From: JAKALD01 sp963817785
Lineage (GTDB): Bacteria > Pseudomonadota > Gammaproteobacteria > Burkholderiales > SG8-39
Reading direction: 5' to 3'
DNA length: 64,000 nucleotides
Assembly (NCBI GenBank): GCA_963817785.1
Contig: CAWFPL010000002.1
Location: 1,426,001-1,490,000, forward strand
Position 1 is the first letter of the stretch; every line of letters begins with the position of its first letter. The translations under genes and the position numbers were made by a program. Of the stretch, positions 52,293 through 60,516 are shown in pieces. The notes beneath the pieces are model-generated. The model did no database searches. It worked only from the letters and a program-made list of their open reading frames with translations, and was not told the origin of the DNA.

Positions 52293-52638
52293 CGGTTTCC
52301 CCCTGTCAAACGTGATGGAGCCCCATTAAAAGCCGGCGAAGTGCCGGAGCGTCATTGAAAAGGTGCACAAGAATTATCAGGATTCGGAAACAACACCCCG
52401 GACAATGCGCTAGTTGCGTCCGGAACCGTCAAGCGCAGTTCGTATGAACGGGGCGCGGAGCGGTTCTCGTTCGCAACCGCACTGCGAAAAAATGCCGTCT
52501 TCTGACAATCGTTGACACAAGGACTATTGCGCCACGTGACCCCTGTACGCGGTGGCGGTGCTTCTTGAGCGATTGCGCGCGGAATTCAGCGAGCATTCGG
52601 AAACCACCCCGGGCGCCGCGCCGAAATAATCGGAGACG
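52293..52638. promoter_or_regulatory. Divergent control region of the ICE
   Basis: A 346-base gap between the minus-strand regulatory operon and the plus-strand transfer operon. It has ATTCGGAAAC with ACACCCCGG at 52382-52401 and again as ATTCGGAAAC with CACCCCGG at 52595-52612, both in the same orientation, and an inverted repeat CCGGAC...GTCCGG at 52398-52423. The segment 52360-52400 is AT-richer than the rest. These fit operator sites for one regulator on both promoters, and part of the gap may hold the transfer origin. No gene is seen. Confidence 0.45.
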
Positions 52639-53832
52639 ATGCAGTTCGAGCGACGCGAGCCAGCGGAAATCCTCCAGGATCTGGAGGCCGCGACGCGCCT
52701 GGTGAGCCTCGTGCGAGAGGCCGCCCCGGCGCACGGGGACTTTGAGATCGAGTACCTGGAGCCGATGAAGCGGCTTGCGGCGTGGGTGCTCGAGCTGCCG
52801 CTGTGCCCGGAGCATCACGCCGAACCCGGAGGGCTCGTGCGCCATGCGATCCAGGCGGGATATTTCGCGCTGCGGCTCGCCGACGGCGTGGTGTTCGGTG
52901 CCGAGCTCGGGGCGGAGGCGCGGCGCGTGGTCGAAATCCAGAGCCGCCGCGCGGCATTCCTTGCCTCGCTCGGTTCCACGATTGCGCTTCCCCACCGGCA
53001 TCTCACGGTGCGCTCGGCCGATAGTGAACTATGGTCTGAGTTCTCCCGCCCGCTCGCGCTTTCGGAGTGGGCGGCCGAGCGGGGCGGCGCTTACGCGATC
53101 GCCTGGCGGGCAGAACAGGCCGCGCAGGCGCGTAACGTTGCGATCTGGCTTGCCGCCGAATTCGTGGCCCCCTACATGGGATCGTTCCGGCGCGACGCAG
53201 CACTCGCCGCCATGGCGGCGCTGTCTCCGGATGAGGCGCCATCCGGTGCGCCCGGGCCGCTCGAGCGCATCGTGCGCCATGCGCTACAGAGTTCGGCCGA
53301 GCTCGCGCGCAAGCGCGAGCAGGCCCGCTATGCCGCCCCCGAGCAGGCAACGCTCCCAAACGCGCAGGAAATCGCCGCTCACGTTCCCGGGCCGCCGGCG
53401 CGGGGCGCCCAGCAGCCGGTTGCAGCGCCGCCGTTGCCGCAATCCGCCGAACCAAGCCCGGCGCTGCAGCCTGCGGGCGCATCGAGCGCGAACGCTCAAG
53501 ATGGGCCCGAGGGGCTCGCGCAGTCGGAACTGCACCTCGAGGGCGGGTCCGTGGCGACTCGGCTCGCAGCGTTGCCTACGGGAGTGCGCGAGCTCCTCGA
53601 AGCGCTCGCCGAGGACATTCGCACGAAGGAGGCGGTGAGGCGGCGCGTTTCTTGGGACGATGCGGGGTGGTTGCTCCTCGATCAAGCGCTCCTTGGCGGA
53701 TACGGCATGGGGGCGCCCGCAGCGGTCGCTGGGCTCCTCAAGCGCGCGCGGATCGCCCAGGACGGCAACGGCCGGGCGCTACGCATCGTCGCCGATATCG
53801 GCGAGTGGCTGCTGCCGAGAAAGGCCGCCTGA
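52639..53832 (+). CDS. traI: TraI_2 (MOBH)-type relaxase-like protein, short and with degenerate HD motif
   Basis: 397 residues. LELPLCPEHHAEPGGLVRHAIQAGYFALRLADGVVF (residues 51-86) is the TraI_2/MOBH signature (HH...PGGLxxH). In typical members the next block is AALLHDxGK; here it reads AAFLASLGSTIALPHRH, so the HD pair is replaced by Ser113-Thr114. The W-AAERGGAYAIAWR segment matches the later part of the domain. The Ala/Pro-rich middle (about 225-310) is disordered, and a winged-helix-like end (AVAGLLKRARIAQDGNGRALRIVADIGEWLLP) follows. Shorter than most MOBH relaxases (often over 600 aa). Three bases before traD. Activity is uncertain. Confidence 0.7.
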   Translation: MQFERREPAEILQDLEAATRLVSLVREAAPAHGDFEIEYLEPMKRLAAWVLELPLCPEHHAEPGGLVRHAIQAGYFALRLADGVVFGAELGAEARRVVEIQSRRAAFLASLGSTIALPHRHLTVRSADSELWSEFSRPLALSEWAAERGGAYAIAWRAEQAAQARNVAIWLAAEFVAPYMGSFRRDAALAAMAALSPDEAPSGAPGPLERIVRHALQSSAELARKREQARYAAPEQATLPNAQEIAAHVPGPPARGAQQPVAAPPLPQSAEPSPALQPAGASSANAQDGPEGLAQSELHLEGGSVATRLAALPTGVRELLEALAEDIRTKEAVRRRVSWDDAGWLLLDQALLGGYGMGAPAAVAGLLKRARIAQDGNGRALRIVADIGEWLLPRKAA

Positions 53833-53835
53833 GCG

Positions 53836-55671
53836 ATGAGGCCGCGGATTCAGGACATGTGGCGCCCGGTCTACGAGCAGTGGGCCGCGCTCGGCTGGGG
53901 GCTTGCCGCGGTGGCGGTCGCTGTGGCGAGCCTCCCCTACAAGTGGCTCGTGACCGGGCTATGCGTGGCGTTCGCGGCCGCGCGCACGGCGCAGGCAGCC
54001 CAGATGTACCGCTTTCGCCTCGCGATCAGCGGCCAGCGCCTGGCGCGGATCGGGGCGACCGAAATGCTCGAGCGGGCGCAGCTCGCTGCGAAGCACCAAG
54101 GCCTGTGGCTCGGATCGGGCTTCGGGTGGACGCCTCGGCACGCGCAGCTCGCTCGCGATGTGCTCGACCGCAATCCGTCGGAGCTCCCGACGCTTCCGGA
54201 GTGGCTGCCCAAGTGGGCGAGAAAGTGGCTCCTCCCGGCCGACACCATCCTCGATCCGCACGCGGCCCAAGGGGCCTCGTGGATCCACGGCCTTGAGCCC
54301 GATGAGCGCGACCTCTACCTGCCGCTCGCCGCGCTTGCGGGCCACACGTTGATCGTGGGCACGACCCGCTCGGGCAAAACCCGGCTCTACGAGCTGCTCA
54401 CGGCTCAGGTGGTGCATTCGGGAGCGGCGTTGATCGTCATCGATCCCAAGGGCGACAAGGACTGGGAGAAGAGATTGCGCGCTGAGTGTGCGCGCTGCGC
54501 TCGCGAGTTTCTGTACTTCCATCTCGCCTTTCCTTCACAGTCGATTCGCATCAATCCGCTTGCGAACTGGAACAATCCTTCCGAGATCGCCTCGCGCATC
54601 TCGCAGCAGCTGGGAGGCGAGGCGGGCGGCGACGGGTTCGTCGATTTTGCCGACAGCACGATCAATCGCATCGTGGCGGGCGAGGTGATGGTGGGCGAGC
54701 GCCCCACGCTCAAATCCATCAAGCATTACGTGGAGCACGGGGTGGCGGAGCTCCTCGAGCGGTGCTTTAAGAAGTGGTTCGTCGAGCGCGAGGGCCCGAA
54801 CTGGGATGCGGCGCTCGCGCCCTACATCCAGCGGGAGAAGTCCCGCACGCACGCCATGGTCGAGTACTATCGCGAGCGCTACGCCGCGCGGGGCGCATCG
54901 GAGGATGCGATCGACGGCCTCATCACGATTTTCGCGGCCGACCGCGACTGGTTCTCGCGCGTGATCGTGCGGCTCGTGCCGCTGCTGCAGCGCTTGGCGA
55001 CCGGCGAGCTCGGGTCGCTGCTTTCGCCACAGGTCGCGGACTTCGCCGATCCCCGGCCCGTGTACACGCTCGAGAAGATCATCGGCGCAAAGAAGGTCCT
55101 CTATGTCGGCGCCGACATGCTCGCGAATAAGCTCGTGGGCACCTCGGTCCTTTCGATGCTGCTCGCGGACCTCGCCGCGGTGGCCGGTGGCATGTACAAC
55201 TTCGGCGGCAAGCGGGACGTGTACCTGTTCGTCGACGAGGCGGCCGAGAGCATGAACGACCAGCTCATCCAGGTGATGAACAAGGGCGGGCAGGCCGGTT
55301 TCAAGGTGTTCGTCGCGACGCAGACACTCGCCGACTTCGAGGCGCGCCTGGGTAAGCGCGCGAAAGCCATCCAGGTGTTCGGCAACACCAACAACGTGAT
55401 CGCGCTGCGGCTGCGCGACCACGAGACGGCGCGCATGATCGCAGAGCTCATGGGCGAGACCACCGTCACCCGCATGAACGTGTCGCACAGCTCCGGGTCC
55501 GACACGGAAGCCGCGGCGATCGAGTTTCGGGGCACGGTCTCGCGCACGATGAAGGAGGAGCGCGCGGCTCTCGTGTCCGCGGACGTGCTCATGCGCCTGC
55601 CGAACCTTCAGTATTTCGCGATGGTCGCGGGCGGGCACATCGTCAAGGGCCGCTTGCCCGTCATCGAATAA
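53836..55671 (+). CDS. traD: Conjugative coupling ATPase TraD (VirD4 type)
   Basis: 611 residues: two N-terminal hydrophobic segments (about 17-33 and 35-50), Walker A LIVGTTRSGKTRLYELL (175-182) and Walker B DVYLFVDEAAESMND, and a C-terminal region with FVATQTLADFEARLGKRAKAIQVFGNTNNVIALRLRDHETA. This matches the TraD group of SXT and PFGI-1-like ICEs. It links the relaxosome to the secretion channel in the inner membrane. Three bases after the relaxase-like gene and 25 before the next gene. Confidence 0.93.
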   Translation: MRPRIQDMWRPVYEQWAALGWGLAAVAVAVASLPYKWLVTGLCVAFAAARTAQAAQMYRFRLAISGQRLARIGATEMLERAQLAAKHQGLWLGSGFGWTPRHAQLARDVLDRNPSELPTLPEWLPKWARKWLLPADTILDPHAAQGASWIHGLEPDERDLYLPLAALAGHTLIVGTTRSGKTRLYELLTAQVVHSGAALIVIDPKGDKDWEKRLRAECARCAREFLYFHLAFPSQSIRINPLANWNNPSEIASRISQQLGGEAGGDGFVDFADSTINRIVAGEVMVGERPTLKSIKHYVEHGVAELLERCFKKWFVEREGPNWDAALAPYIQREKSRTHAMVEYYRERYAARGASEDAIDGLITIFAADRDWFSRVIVRLVPLLQRLATGELGSLLSPQVADFADPRPVYTLEKIIGAKKVLYVGADMLANKLVGTSVLSMLLADLAAVAGGMYNFGGKRDVYLFVDEAAESMNDQLIQVMNKGGQAGFKVFVATQTLADFEARLGKRAKAIQVFGNTNNVIALRLRDHETARMIAELMGETTVTRMNVSHSSGSDTEAAAIEFRGTVSRTMKEERAALVSADVLMRLPNLQYFAMVAGGHIVKGRLPVIE

Positions 55672-55696
55672 GCTCAACTGGCATGAGAGGCAAGAC

Positions 55697-56239
55697 GTGA
55701 ACGGGCATCATCGACAGGAAAGCAAGGCGCTCGGCAAAGTGGTGCGCGCGCTCGGGCTGCAATCGGCCGCGCAGCGCGCGTTCACCGTGCATCCGAACGT
55801 GGAGGGCGCGGCGATGGGGCTCGTGCAGTTCTTGACCGAGCGCTTCCCCGGGCGAGGCGAGCCGCTCGTGCACGAGTGCCTGCGGGCGGCTTTTAGGGCA
55901 CTGTCTGAAGCGAAGGCCGCTAAGCGCGATGACCAGGCGCAGGCCTTTCTCGTCGCGCTCATTGCCGGGGCGTTTGAGGCGGTTCGAAAGCGCGTCGGGG
56001 TCGAAAATGGCCACGGGCCCACCTTCTGGGTACCGTTCCAGGAATCGTTCCGAAGCTTCCTCGCGCGCGAGGCGCCGGACCCCGAGAGCGTCGAGCTCGT
56101 CGTGCTCGATGAACCCGCGCCCGGCGCGGTCGACGAGCGCATGGCGGCGATGATGCTCGCGGTGCGCATCATGCCCGCGGTGGAGGCCGAGCGGATCTGC
56201 GAGGCCTATCTTCGGGCCGCGCACGGTACACCATGCTGA
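55697..56239 (+). CDS. Hypothetical ICE protein between traD and DUF4400
   Basis: 180 residues from GTG 55697 with a GAGAGG site. Soluble and largely helical: SKALGKVVRALGLQSAAQRAFTVHPNVEGAAMGLVQFLTERFPG, then KAAKRDDQAQAFLVALIAGAFEAVRKRVG. I do not recognise the family. Its end overlaps the DUF4400 gene by 7 bases. In SXT-type elements a small gene lies at the same place, so it may be a transfer accessory factor. Confidence 0.65.
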   Translation: MNGHHRQESKALGKVVRALGLQSAAQRAFTVHPNVEGAAMGLVQFLTERFPGRGEPLVHECLRAAFRALSEAKAAKRDDQAQAFLVALIAGAFEAVRKRVGVENGHGPTFWVPFQESFRSFLAREAPDPESVELVVLDEPAPGAVDERMAAMMLAVRIMPAVEAERICEAYLRAAHGTPC

Positions 56240-56862
56240 TTTCGATGGAGAGCCGCCTCGGGCGGCACGCTCTTTTCTGGCTGCTGCTGCCGGTCCTGCT
56301 CGTGCTGGCGGCGCCCGCAGTACCGCAACTGGGTCTGTACCGAGTATCCCAAGCCGAGATCGAGGGCAATCGCAGGCTTCTGGGCGAGGCGGCGGAAGCC
56401 CAGGCCGAGGCCCGGGCCGCAAAGCTCTGGTCGCACTGGTTCGTGGACTCGGGGCTCGTTCGCTGGACGTTCAATACGTTTGCGCGCCGCTACGAGGGGC
56501 CGAACACCGTCTCCTCCTGGCGCGATCTCGCGCGCGGGTACCTCCAGCGCCTATGGTGGACCGTCTACAAGGCCTGCTACCGGTTCGAGGTGGCGCTGGC
56601 GTGGTTCGCCGCCGCGGGGATCGTGCTTGCCGCGGCCTTCGCGGACGGTGCGATGCGCCGGCTCATCAAGTCCTGCGAGTTCGGCTACGCGAACCCCGTG
56701 GCCTTTAGCATGACCGCCTACGGGTTGATGAGCGTAGGGGGGCTGCTCCTCGCGATGCCGTTCGCGCCCTTTGCGATCCAGCAGTGGGTTTGGCCCTGCG
56801 TGATCGCGGCGGCCGCCGGGCTTGCCTGGAAGGCCGCCGAGAGCTACCAAACCGCGCTTTAG
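56233..56862 (+). CDS. DUF4400 integral membrane protein of conjugative elements
   Basis: 209 residues with four membrane segments: LFWLLLPVLLVLAAPAVPQ (about 14-32), FEVALAWFAAAGIVLAAAF, SMTAYGLMSVGGLLLAMPF and WVWPCVIAAAAGLAW. The periplasmic part has VRWTFNTFARRYEGPNTVSSWRDLARGYLQRLWWTVYKACYRFEV. It matches the PFL_4697/DUF4400 family found after traD in many ICEs. Probably helps assemble or stabilise the inner-membrane side of the channel. It is followed by a gap with a 40-bp palindrome. Confidence 0.82.
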   Translation: MLISMESRLGRHALFWLLLPVLLVLAAPAVPQLGLYRVSQAEIEGNRRLLGEAAEAQAEARAAKLWSHWFVDSGLVRWTFNTFARRYEGPNTVSSWRDLARGYLQRLWWTVYKACYRFEVALAWFAAAGIVLAAAFADGAMRRLIKSCEFGYANPVAFSMTAYGLMSVGGLLLAMPFAPFAIQQWVWPCVIAAAAGLAWKAAESYQTAL

Positions 56863-57167
56863 GCGGATGGTCGCATCGGGCGCACGCCCGGGGAATGAAA
56901 GCGGCGCGTCAGACGGCAGGACAATTGTCCTGCCGTCTGACGCGTTGCTGACCCCGGAAACGCCACTCCCGCGGGCTCGGCAGGGACCGCAGGCCTCGGC
57001 GGCTCGCCCATGAGGGCGGGCTCGCTCGCGAGCGCTCCGCCCAGCTAGCGAGCGTTGAGAGGCCGAAAAGTGCCGAATGAGGCCACGCATTTAGAAACAA
57101 CCGCTCGGTGAGCGTGCGCAAGATTGCTCACCGTGCCGCACGAACCGCAATCGTTGGGCCCCGCACG
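56863..57167. promoter_or_regulatory. 305-base gap before virB8 with a 40-bp palindrome
   Basis: No convincing gene. The gap holds the perfect palindrome at 56905-56944 and a GC-rich stretch with CTCGCTCGCGAGCG. It is the natural promoter region of the virB operon; a clear -35/-10 pair is not evident. Confidence 0.4.
56905..56944. repeat. Perfect 40-bp palindrome
   Basis: 20-base arms with no loop, centred at 56924/56925 on CAATTG: the left arm runs GCGTCAGACGGCAGGAC-A (starting C56905) and the right arm is its exact reverse complement ending GTCTGACGCG at 56944. The pairing breaks just outside (56904 and 56945). It is 43 bases past the DUF4400 stop and 224 before virB8. Confidence 0.95.
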
Positions 57168-57836
57168 ATGAGCGAGCCGCAAGCGCCCGAGCCTCAAGCC
57201 GCGCGCCGTCGCTGGTTCGAGCAATACGGCGGCGTGCAGGTGGCCAATGGCCGCATCTTTATCGCGGCGCTTGCGCTTGCCGCGGTCGCCCTGGGCGAGG
57301 CCGCCGCGATCGTCCTGATGGCGCCGCTCAAGACCGTGGTGCCCTACGTGATCCAGGTCGACAAATCGGGCGCGGTCTCTGCCGCCTCCGCGCTCGCGAG
57401 GCGCTACGTACCCGGCCAGAACGAGATCGCCTGGGGCCTATCGCGCTGGATTCTCGACATGCTCACGATCGACCGTTACCTCACGGGCGATCCCAAGCGC
57501 AACAACGTGCTCGAAGCCTACGCCATGACCCGAGGCAAGGCGGTCGCGGAGTTCAACGATTGGTTCGCCGCAGAGAACCCGATCCGGGCGCTCGCCCAGG
57601 ATCCCTCGCTCACGAGGGTCGTCCACATCCGCAACTGGGCCGCTGTGCATGAGGGCGAAATGATCTTCCGGGTCACAACCGTGCGCCGTTCGAGCGGCGC
57701 CGAGCAAGGCGCCACGGAGAACCTGATGCTGAGCATTCACTACATCGTCGTGCCCCCGAAGACCGAGCAGGAAATCATGACGAACCCGCTCGGGCTCTTT
57801 GTCACGCACTTCGCGCTCCAGCGGGACCTCGGCTGA
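57168..57836 (+). CDS. virB8: VirB8-type inner-membrane channel protein
   Basis: 222 residues from ATG 57168 (MSEPQAPEPQAARRRWFEQYGGVQVANGRIFIAALALAAVALGEAAAIVLM), with a single membrane helix at about 32-53 and a periplasmic NTF2-like domain. The upstream open frame to 57108 is not conserved. VVPYVIQVDKSGAVSAA and FIVHPPKTEQEIMTNPLGLFV-like IHYIVVPPKTEQEIMTNPLGLFVTHFA match VirB8/TrbF. The stop overlaps virB9 by one base (TGATG). It connects VirB10 and the energy part of the channel. Confidence 0.9.
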   Translation: MSEPQAPEPQAARRRWFEQYGGVQVANGRIFIAALALAAVALGEAAAIVLMAPLKTVVPYVIQVDKSGAVSAASALARRYVPGQNEIAWGLSRWILDMLTIDRYLTGDPKRNNVLEAYAMTRGKAVAEFNDWFAAENPIRALAQDPSLTRVVHIRNWAAVHEGEMIFRVTTVRRSSGAEQGATENLMLSIHYIVVPPKTEQEIMTNPLGLFVTHFALQRDLG

Positions 57837-58699
57837 TGCGTGGCTGCGCTCGTTTCGCGCTTATCCTTGCGCTTGCCGTGCAGGCCCCGCTCGCCCAGGC
57901 ATCGCGGCCCTTGGGGGCGCACGAGGCGCAATCGGGCCAAGCGCCGATCGAACTCGGGCCGCGCGCGCCGGTGCCGAGCGCAATTCCGGGAGAGGCGAAG
58001 CTTGTCACGTTCGTCTACGACCCGAATGACACCTACGGCATCGTGTGCCTGCCGGGCGCCGTCACCGACATCCAACTGCGCTCGAACGAGCGGGTGATGG
58101 CGCTCGCGCTAGGCGACTCGGTGCGCTGGCAGGCGCAAAAAAAAGACGCGCATCTATTCGTGCGGCCGCTCGCCGCGGGGCTATTCACTTCCGCGACCCT
58201 GGTCACGAACGAGCGCACCTACGAACTGACGCTGCGTTCGGCGAGCCCAGGTGGTGCGTGGTATCAGCGCGTGTCCTGGAGCTATCCCGACATCGTGGCG
58301 ATCGAAGAAAGCCGCGCGGCGATTGCGCTCGACGAGGCGCGCCAAAAGGCTCGCGCCAAGCGCGCTCACGCCGAAGCCGAATCGGGCGCGCTGCCAAGCG
58401 TACCGGCCGACCGGCTCAATTTCGGCTACCGCCTCGTGGGCGATGCACCCTTTCGCCCGTCGCAGGTGTTCGACGACGGGACCTTCACCTACATCCGGTT
58501 CGCGCATAAGCCGCAGGAGCTGCCGGCGCTGTTCATCGAGACGCCGAACGCTCGCGACGAGCTCGCCGTGTACAACTTCGAGCCGCGCGATCCGACGGCC
58601 CCCGCCAGCCCGATGATCAAGGTGCATCGGCTCTTTGACATGGCGGTGCTCAAGCTCGGGGCCGAGGAAGTCACCATTACGAGGACGAGGGTGAAGTAG
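57836..58699 (+). CDS. virB9: VirB9-type outer-membrane core protein
   Basis: 287 residues with a signal peptide (MRGCARFALILALAVQAPLAQA), the N-terminal domain (KLVTFVYDPNDTYGIVCLPGAVTDIQLRSNERVMALALGDSVRWQ) and the CagX C-terminal domain from about 194 (LNFGYRLVGDAPFRPSQVFDDGTFTYIRF), joined by a charged linker (161-190). It forms the core ring with VirB7 and VirB10. A second copy of this C-terminal domain occurs in the lipoprotein gene at 61941. Confidence 0.94.
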   Translation: MRGCARFALILALAVQAPLAQASRPLGAHEAQSGQAPIELGPRAPVPSAIPGEAKLVTFVYDPNDTYGIVCLPGAVTDIQLRSNERVMALALGDSVRWQAQKKDAHLFVRPLAAGLFTSATLVTNERTYELTLRSASPGGAWYQRVSWSYPDIVAIEESRAAIALDEARQKARAKRAHAEAESGALPSVPADRLNFGYRLVGDAPFRPSQVFDDGTFTYIRFAHKPQELPALFIETPNARDELAVYNFEPRDPTAPASPMIKVHRLFDMAVLKLGAEEVTITRTRVK

Positions 58700-58702
58700 C
58701 TC

Positions 58703-59941
58703 ATGCCCGTCACGGCCACGGATTCGATTCGAGCGGGGAAGGGCCTCCTACCCAAGAACCTTCACTGGTGGATCGTGGGGCTGGTCCTTGCGGGCATTCT
58801 CGTCGCCCTGTACCTGAACGCCGGGAAGCAAACCGCGCAGCACGCCTCGCAACAGCAGGCATCCGAGCGCAAGGAAGCGGCGGCGCTCGTGCGCGAGAAG
58901 CCCGACGTGGGGAAGTTGATTCACGAGAGCGCCTCTCGCGCACAGCCTTCGACGGCGCCTCATGAAAGCAGGGTGCCTGGACTGCAACCCAAGGTCGCGC
59001 GCCGGCTCGCGGCCGAGGAGAGCGCCGCCAACGGCGCGGAGAGCGCGCGCTACACGAAGGGCGTCAAGGCCACGAGCCCGATCATCGTGCTAAGCGGCGA
59101 AGCGAAAGCATCCGCGACACAAGGCCCGTCGGATCGGGATCTGATTCTGCGCAGTCTTGTGCAGCAACCCCGGGCGCCGGCGCTCTCGCCCCAGGACAGG
59201 AAGCCCCTCGCTTCGGCTGACCAGGCGGGCGCTCAGGCTCGGCCGGCGTCCGCTGGTCCAGAGCCCGGCTACCTCGGACAGGCGAATCGAAACGACGCGT
59301 GGTACCGCAACCAAGCGAGCTCGGCCGCCGCCACGGGGCCGAAGTCGATCGGCCTGGACCCGCCGGTGCCGCCCTATACCGTCGTGCAAGGCACGCCCAT
59401 TCCAGCGGTGACGGTCACGCCGATCGACAGCGATTTGCCGGGCCAAATTGTCGCGAGGACCACCGAGGACATCTACGACAGCGTCTCGGGGCGCTACCTC
59501 CTCATTCCGGCGGGCTCGCTCGTGTACGGGCGGTACAACAACTCCGTGATCGTCGGTCAGGATCGCATGGCAGCGGTCTTCGAGCGGATCATCTTTCCGG
59601 ATGGCTCCGGGGTGAGCCTGGGCGCGATGCCCGCAGTGGACGCCGCCGGCAGCGCGGGCATGAGGGGTGAGATCGACAACCACTTCTGGGAAATCTTCGG
59701 CTCCTCGATCCTGATCGGGGGCGTCGCCGCGCTCGTCGAGCCCCAAGCCAATGTCAACGTGTACGTGGGCAGCGGCAGCCAGGCCGTGAGCGCCGCAGGG
59801 CAGGTGCTCGGTCAGGTCACCCAGCGGATCATGCAGCGCAACACGGTGATGCCGCCGACCGTGACGGTCAAGGACGGGCAGCCCTTTGACATCCTGGTGC
59901 AGCGTGACCTCGCGCTCGCGCCTTACTCGGGGCGGCGCTAA
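58703..59941 (+). CDS. virB10: VirB10-type core protein (TrbI family)
   Basis: 412 residues: one N-terminal membrane helix (WWIVGLVLAGILVALYL, about 22-38), a Pro/Ala-rich periplasmic arm, and the C-terminal beta barrel with GTPIPAVTVTPIDSDLPGQIVARTTEDIYDSVSGRYLLIPAGSLVYGRYNNSVIVGQDRMAAVFERIIFPDGSGVSLGAMPAVDAAGSAGMRGEIDNHFWEIFGSSILIGG, the TrbI motif. It spans the envelope. It overlaps virB1 by one base (TAATG). Confidence 0.94.
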   Translation: MPVTATDSIRAGKGLLPKNLHWWIVGLVLAGILVALYLNAGKQTAQHASQQQASERKEAAALVREKPDVGKLIHESASRAQPSTAPHESRVPGLQPKVARRLAAEESAANGAESARYTKGVKATSPIIVLSGEAKASATQGPSDRDLILRSLVQQPRAPALSPQDRKPLASADQAGAQARPASAGPEPGYLGQANRNDAWYRNQASSAAATGPKSIGLDPPVPPYTVVQGTPIPAVTVTPIDSDLPGQIVARTTEDIYDSVSGRYLLIPAGSLVYGRYNNSVIVGQDRMAAVFERIIFPDGSGVSLGAMPAVDAAGSAGMRGEIDNHFWEIFGSSILIGGVAALVEPQANVNVYVGSGSQAVSAAGQVLGQVTQRIMQRNTVMPPTVTVKDGQPFDILVQRDLALAPYSGRR

Positions 59942-60516
59942 TGGTGCTCACGATGGCTCAACTGGATGCGTATTACGCCGCCTGTGCGCCGGCGATCGGC
60001 GCTTCCACCATTGCCGCCATCGTGAAGGTGGAATCGGGCGGGAACCCCTGGGCGATCAACGACAACACGACAAGGCGCACCTTCGGCGCTCGCACCTACA
60101 GCGAGGCGGTGGGAATCGCCTCCAACCTTGTGCGAATCGGACACAGCGTCGACATGGGCCTTGCGCAGGTCAATAGCGGCAACCTCGCGCGCGTGGGCAT
60201 GACGGTCGGCGAGGTGCTCGAGCCCTGTCGCAACCTGATGGCCGCGGCGCGGATTCTCACCGATTGTTACCTGCTGGCGGCCGCACGCTACGGCGAGGGC
60301 CAGGGCGCGCTCGTTCACGCGCTCGGTTGCTACAACACGGGGAGCCTGTATGCGGGCAAGCGCTACGTCGCGCGCGTGCTCGCCGCCGCGCTCGGCCGCC
60401 CTGTTGCGCGCGGAACGGGTCGCGCGGGGCTCAAGGCGCGCATTCCCGCACGGCAGGCGCCCTCGCCGATCGTCGTGAATTGGCCGCAGGCCATGGATTG
60501 GAGGGTCTTTCGATGA
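59941..60516 (+). CDS. virB1: VirB1-like lytic transglycosylase
   Basis: 191 residues of SLT fold: IAAIVKVESGGNPWAIND holds the catalytic Glu, then VDMGLAQVNSGNLARVGMTVGEVLEPCRNLMAAARILTDCY and ALGCYNTGSLYAGKRYVARVL. It opens peptidoglycan for channel assembly. No signal peptide is visible at the N-terminus (MVLTMAQLDAYYAACAP). The C-terminal tail is basic. It overlaps the next gene by four bases (ATGA). Confidence 0.88.
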   Translation: MVLTMAQLDAYYAACAPAIGASTIAAIVKVESGGNPWAINDNTTRRTFGARTYSEAVGIASNLVRIGHSVDMGLAQVNSGNLARVGMTVGEVLEPCRNLMAAARILTDCYLLAAARYGEGQGALVHALGCYNTGSLYAGKRYVARVLAAALGRPVARGTGRAGLKARIPARQAPSPIVVNWPQAMDWRVFR

